A stretch of DNA of 7,845 nucleotides from an uncultured Mediterranea sp. (GTDB lineage: Bacteria; Bacteroidota; Bacteroidia; Bacteroidales; Bacteroidaceae). The stretch spans positions 1-7,845 of the forward strand of contig CAMGAL010000092.1 of NCBI GenBank assembly GCA_946007445.1, given 5' to 3'. Positions 5,033 to 7,845 of this stretch are shown here, in pieces. The stretch's first letter is position 1; every line of letters begins with the position of its first letter. Made by a program: the position numbers and the translations under genes. The notes under the pieces were generated by a model. That model was not told the origin of the DNA. It saw only the letters and a program-made list of their open reading frames with translations, and ran no database searches.

Positions 5033-6379
5033 ATGACACAACAGAAAATACCCACGGCACTGGGCACCGAGAGCATCGGCAAGCTACTCCGACAATACGC
5101 CGTGCCGGCCATCATTGCGATGACAGCCGCCTCGCTATACAACATGGTGGACAGCATCTTCATCGGTCAGGGTGTGGGACCCTTGGCCATCTCCGGTTTG
5201 GCACTGACCTTTCCGCTGATGAACCTGGCTGCCGCCTTCGGCTCGCTGGTAGGTGTGGGAGCCGCCACACTGATATCCGTCAAGCTGGGCCAGCGCGACT
5301 ACGACACCGCCCAGCGCGTGCTGGGCAACGTGGTGGTGCTCAACGTCCTGCTGGGTTCGCTCTTCGCCTTGCTGGTGTGGCCTTTCCTGACGGAAATCCT
5401 CCATTTCTTCGGGGGTAGCGATGCCACGGTGGGTTATGCGCGCGACTACATGGAAATTATCCTGCTGGGCAATGTGGTGACTCACCTCTATTTCGGCCTC
5501 AACGCCGTGCTGCGTGCCTCGGGCCATCCCCGACAAGCCATGTACGCCACCGTGGCCACCGTGCTGCTCAACACCGCCCTCGACCCCCTCTTCATCTATG
5601 GCTTCGGCATGGGCATTCGAGGGGCAGCCGTGGCCACCGTGCTGGCACAGGCCAGCTCGCTGGCGTGGCAAATCAGTCTGTTCGCCCGGCCCGGCGAGCT
5701 GCTCCATTTCCACCGGGGCATCTTCCGCCTGCGGCGCAAGATTGTGTTCGACTCCCTGGCCATCGGCATGTCTCCCTTCCTGATGAACACCGCCGCCTGC
5801 CTGATAGTCATCCTCATCAACCAGGGACTGAACCGCTATGGCGGCGACTTGGCCGTAGGAGCCTACGGCATCGTCAACCGCCTGGCCTTTGTGGTGGTGA
5901 TGATCGTGATGGGGCTCAACCAGGGGATGCAACCCATTGCCGGCTACAACTACGGGGCGCGGCTCTACCCGAGGGTCACTCGGATATTGCTGCTCACCAT
6001 TGCGGCGGCCACCTGCGTCACCACGTTGGGCTTCCTGGCCGGCATGTTGGCTCCCCGACTGGTGGTGAGCATCTTCACCACCGACGGCGAGCTGGTGGAG
6101 CTGGCCGCTCGCGGACTGCGCATTACGGTGATATTCTTCCCTATCATCGGATTCCAGATGGTCACCTCCAACTTCTTTCAGAGCATCGGGATGGCGGGCA
6201 AGTCCATCCTGCTCTCCCTCTCCCGCCAGATGCTCATCCTGCTGCCGGCCCTGCTCATCCTGCCCCACTTCTTCGGCGTGTGGGGTGTATGGTACAGCCT
6301 GCCGGTGTCCGACCTGCTGGCCAGCCTGATAGCCGGCACCCTACTGATCATCCAGTTCCGTAAGTTCAAACAATCCTAA
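5033..6379 (+). CDS. MATE-family multidrug efflux transporter
   Basis: A 448-residue inner-membrane protein with twelve hydrophobic segments in two MatE halves (about residues 15-175 and 235-400), the usual family size. Typical segments are LRQYAVPAIIAMTAASLYNMVDSIFIGQGVG near the N-terminus, GLNAVLRASGHPRQAM between helices of the first half, and GLNQGMQPIAGYNYGA at the second-half signature. MATE pumps export cationic drugs and metabolites using sodium or proton gradients; the substrate and coupling ion are not readable. The start at 5033 is chosen because the protein becomes MATE-like only from there and a strong promoter lies at 4973-5005. The upstream in-frame extension is charged and unlike the family. 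The kinase-like gene begins 14 bp after the stop, so the two are probably one operon. Confidence 0.93.
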   Translation: MTQQKIPTALGTESIGKLLRQYAVPAIIAMTAASLYNMVDSIFIGQGVGPLAISGLALTFPLMNLAAAFGSLVGVGAATLISVKLGQRDYDTAQRVLGNVVVLNVLLGSLFALLVWPFLTEILHFFGGSDATVGYARDYMEIILLGNVVTHLYFGLNAVLRASGHPRQAMYATVATVLLNTALDPLFIYGFGMGIRGAAVATVLAQASSLAWQISLFARPGELLHFHRGIFRLRRKIVFDSLAIGMSPFLMNTAACLIVILINQGLNRYGGDLAVGAYGIVNRLAFVVVMIVMGLNQGMQPIAGYNYGARLYPRVTRILLLTIAAATCVTTLGFLAGMLAPRLVVSIFTTDGELVELAARGLRITVIFFPIIGFQMVTSNFFQSIGMAGKSILLSLSRQMLILLPALLILPHFFGVWGVWYSLPVSDLLASLIAGTLLIIQFRKFKQS

Positions 6380-6393
6380 AATTCCCCAACGAT

Positions 6394-7023
6394 ATGAATC
6401 CTCACTTTGTAGTCAACATCGGCCGCCAGCTGGGTAGCGGCGGACGCGAAATCGGCGAGAAACTGGCAGCCCGTCTGGGCATAGGCTTTTACGACAAAGA
6501 ACTGATTACTCTGGCCTCCGAAGCCAGCGGCCTCAGCCGAGAGTTCTTCGAACGCGCCGACGAACGTGCCTCCCAAAGCCTGGTGAGCGGACTGCTGGGT
6601 ATGCGCTTCCCCTTCATCAGCGAGAGCACCCTGGGTGCCACCAACTGCCTGAGCGGCGATGCCCTCTTCAAGGTACAGAGTGACGTCATCCGTCACCTAG
6701 CTGCCGAGGGTTCCTGCCTCTTCGTAGGCCGGTGTGCCGACTATATCCTGCGCGACCATCCCCGCATCGTCAACATCTTCATCTCTGCCTCCACCGCAGA
6801 GCGTCAGGCACGCCTGTGCCGTACGCTGGGTCTGACACCCGAAGAGGCCTTGGAGAAGATGGAGAAGGCCGACAAGAAGCGTTCCGACTACTACAACTAT
6901 TACAGCAACCGCATCTGGGGTCAAGCCTCCACCTATCACCTCTGCATCGACTCCTCCCTGCTGGGTGTGGAGAGCACGGTCGATTTCTTGGAGCAGTTTG
7001 TCCGCATGACGCTAAAGCTGTAA
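6394..7023 (+). CDS. Cytidylate kinase-like family protein
   Basis: A 209-residue soluble protein of the cytidylate kinase-like P-loop family (Pfam Cytidylate_kin2 type). The N-terminal loop reads INIGRQLGSGGREIG-like (VNIGRQLGSGGREIG, residues 7-21), which lacks the Lys-Ser/Thr of a classical Walker A motif, as is common in this family. Further family blocks are GFYDKELI (31-38), CLFVGRCADYILRDHP (108-123) and DKKRSDYYNYYSNRIWG (160-176), a lid-like Arg/Lys segment. True CMP kinases phosphorylate CMP/dCMP; whether this protein does is unknown, because a canonical cmk is usually encoded elsewhere in these genomes. It follows the MATE gene by 14 bp with no terminator between, and ends 30 bp from the converging serine dehydratase gene. 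Confidence 0.85.
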   Translation: MNPHFVVNIGRQLGSGGREIGEKLAARLGIGFYDKELITLASEASGLSREFFERADERASQSLVSGLLGMRFPFISESTLGATNCLSGDALFKVQSDVIRHLAAEGSCLFVGRCADYILRDHPRIVNIFISASTAERQARLCRTLGLTPEEALEKMEKADKKRSDYYNYYSNRIWGQASTYHLCIDSSLLGVESTVDFLEQFVRMTLKL

Positions 7024-7053
7024 CGCTCCATTTAGGCCAAAGCCAAGGGGACA

Positions 7054-7845
7054 CTACATGGGATGGTAATCCTTGGCCAGGCCACCTTCGCTCGTCTCCT
7101 TGTAGAGCGAGGGGAGGTCGTTGCCGGTTTCCTTCATCACCTCTACCACCTTATCAAACGACACGCGGTGGCCTCCATCGGTAAAGGAGGAGTAGAGGTT
7201 GGCATCGAGGGCACGGGCGGCAGCGTAGGCATTCCGCTCGATGCAAGGTATCTGCACCAAGCCACATACAGGGTCGCACGTCATTCCCAGGTGATGCTCC
7301 AGGCCCATCTCGGCGGCATACTCTATCTGCTTGGGGCTACCTCCGAACAGCTGGTTGGCGGCTGCCGAAGCCATGCTGCAAGCCACGCCCACCTCGGCCT
7401 GACACCCGGCCTCGGCACCCGAGATGGATGCATTCTGCTTCACGATGTTGCCTATCAGTCCGGCTGTGGCCAATGCACGCAGGATGCGCGTGTCGCTGAA
7501 GTCACGGCTCTTGGCCAGGTGGAACAGTACTGCCGGCACCACGCCGCACGAGCCGCACGTGGGGGCGGTCACGATGACACCTCCCGAGGCATTCTCCTCG
7601 CTCACGGCCAAGGCGTAGGCAAACACCAAGCCCCGGCTCTGCAACGACTGCTTGTAGCCGCTGGCCTTGATGTAGTAAGTGGATGCCTTGCGGCGCAGGT
7701 TGAGCGGGCCAGGCAGCACCCCCTCGGCTTCCAGTCCACGGCGCACGGCTGCCTGCATGGTCTTCCACACCTCGAAGAGATAGTCCATGACATCGCTCTC
7801 CTCCCGCTCCTTCACATAATCCCAGTAGCTCTTGCCTGTGCGCTC
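7054..7845 (-). CDS. sdaA: L-serine ammonia-lyase (iron-sulfur L-serine dehydratase), 5' truncated by window
   Basis: The minus-strand frame is open from the window edge (ERTGKSYWDY precedes the GTG at 7815, which is therefore not the start) to TAG at 7054-7056; about 263 residues are visible. It covers the alpha domain of the [4Fe-4S] enzyme that converts L-serine to pyruvate and ammonia in the cytoplasm. The signature TAPTCGSCGVVPAV and the three cluster-ligand cysteines are present: GCQAEVG (codon 7402-7404), TCDPVCGLVQIPC first Cys (7276-7278) and last Cys (7243-7245). Their spacings of 42 and 11 residues match the structurally defined ligands of the Legionella enzyme as I recall them. 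The missing N-terminal part should carry the beta domain if it is a single-chain type. The gene converges on the kinase-like gene, and no terminator hairpin is clear in the 30-bp gap. Confidence 0.95.
   Translation of the reverse strand, partial: ERTGKSYWDYVKEREESDVMDYLFEVWKTMQAAVRRGLEAEGVLPGPLNLRRKASTYYIKASGYKQSLQSRGLVFAYALAVSEENASGGVIVTAPTCGSCGVVPAVLFHLAKSRDFSDTRILRALATAGLIGNIVKQNASISGAEAGCQAEVGVACSMASAAANQLFGGSPKQIEYAAEMGLEHHLGMTCDPVCGLVQIPCIERNAYAAARALDANLYSSFTDGGHRVSFDKVVEVMKETGNDLPSLYKETSEGGLAKDYHPM

Noticed and set aside
4872..5060. Minus-strand 62-residue frame across the MATE promoter
   Set aside because: It overlaps the promoter and start of MATE, has no recognisable motif, and has nothing to support its expression.
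5135..6268. Long minus-strand open frame opposite the MATE gene (377 residues)
   Set aside because: It is Gln/His/Gly-rich with no recognisable domain, as expected from the complement of a GC-rich, CTG/GCC-rich membrane protein gene. The MATE frame is certain.
7024..7053. Possible terminator between the kinase-like gene and sdaA
   Set aside because: Only a 3-bp GGC/GCC stem with a mismatch above it and no T run; not supportable.
1..7845. CRISPR array, insertion sequence, tRNA or rRNA genes, attachment sites
   Set aside because: Read for and not seen. The only tandem repeat is the 11-bp array, which is too short in period and has no spacers.

Overview
The window looks like chromosome of a gut-type member of the Bacteroidales, most likely Bacteroidaceae. 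Reasons: protein-coding DNA is GC-rich with strong G/C third positions; starts lack Shine-Dalgarno sequences; two good Bacteroides-type promoters (TTTG, then 19-21 nt, then TAnnTTTG) are visible; and the proteins (tricorn-like S41 protease, PepC-like lipoprotein, L27 starting [10 protein letters not shown], cytidylate kinase-like protein, single-chain SdaA) are of types common in that group. The genus cannot be fixed from the sequence alone.

Layout. Positions 1-338 hold the C-terminus of a tricorn-type protease, closed by a 13-bp terminator hairpin. A forward pair follows: a FabK/nitronate monooxygenase-like flavoprotein (419-1375) and a DMT/EamA transporter (1406-2296). On the minus strand, converging on the transporter and overlapping its 3' end by 17 bp, lies a C1B (bleomycin hydrolase-like) peptidase lipoprotein with an Asp at the usual catalytic Asn position and a very GC-rich linker. 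Upstream of it is the minus-strand rplU-rpmA operon (L21, L27), ending in a strong intrinsic terminator. Between rplU and a forward MATE efflux gene is an unusually feature-rich 883-bp divergent intergenic region. It carries the rplU promoter and leader hairpins, a 48-codon basic ORF, a ~30-nt imperfect duplication, an 11-bp tandem array, a compound hairpin and the MATE promoter. The MATE gene (5033-6379) is followed 14 bp later by a cytidylate kinase-like gene (6394-7023), probably in one operon. The window ends in the C-terminal part of an iron-sulfur L-serine dehydratase on the minus strand.

No mobile element, CRISPR array, tRNA or rRNA was found, and I see no clear multi-gene novel system. 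Most genes are ordinary housekeeping or transport genes. The places most worth a second look are the rplU/MATE intergenic region and the peptidase with its substituted triad residue.
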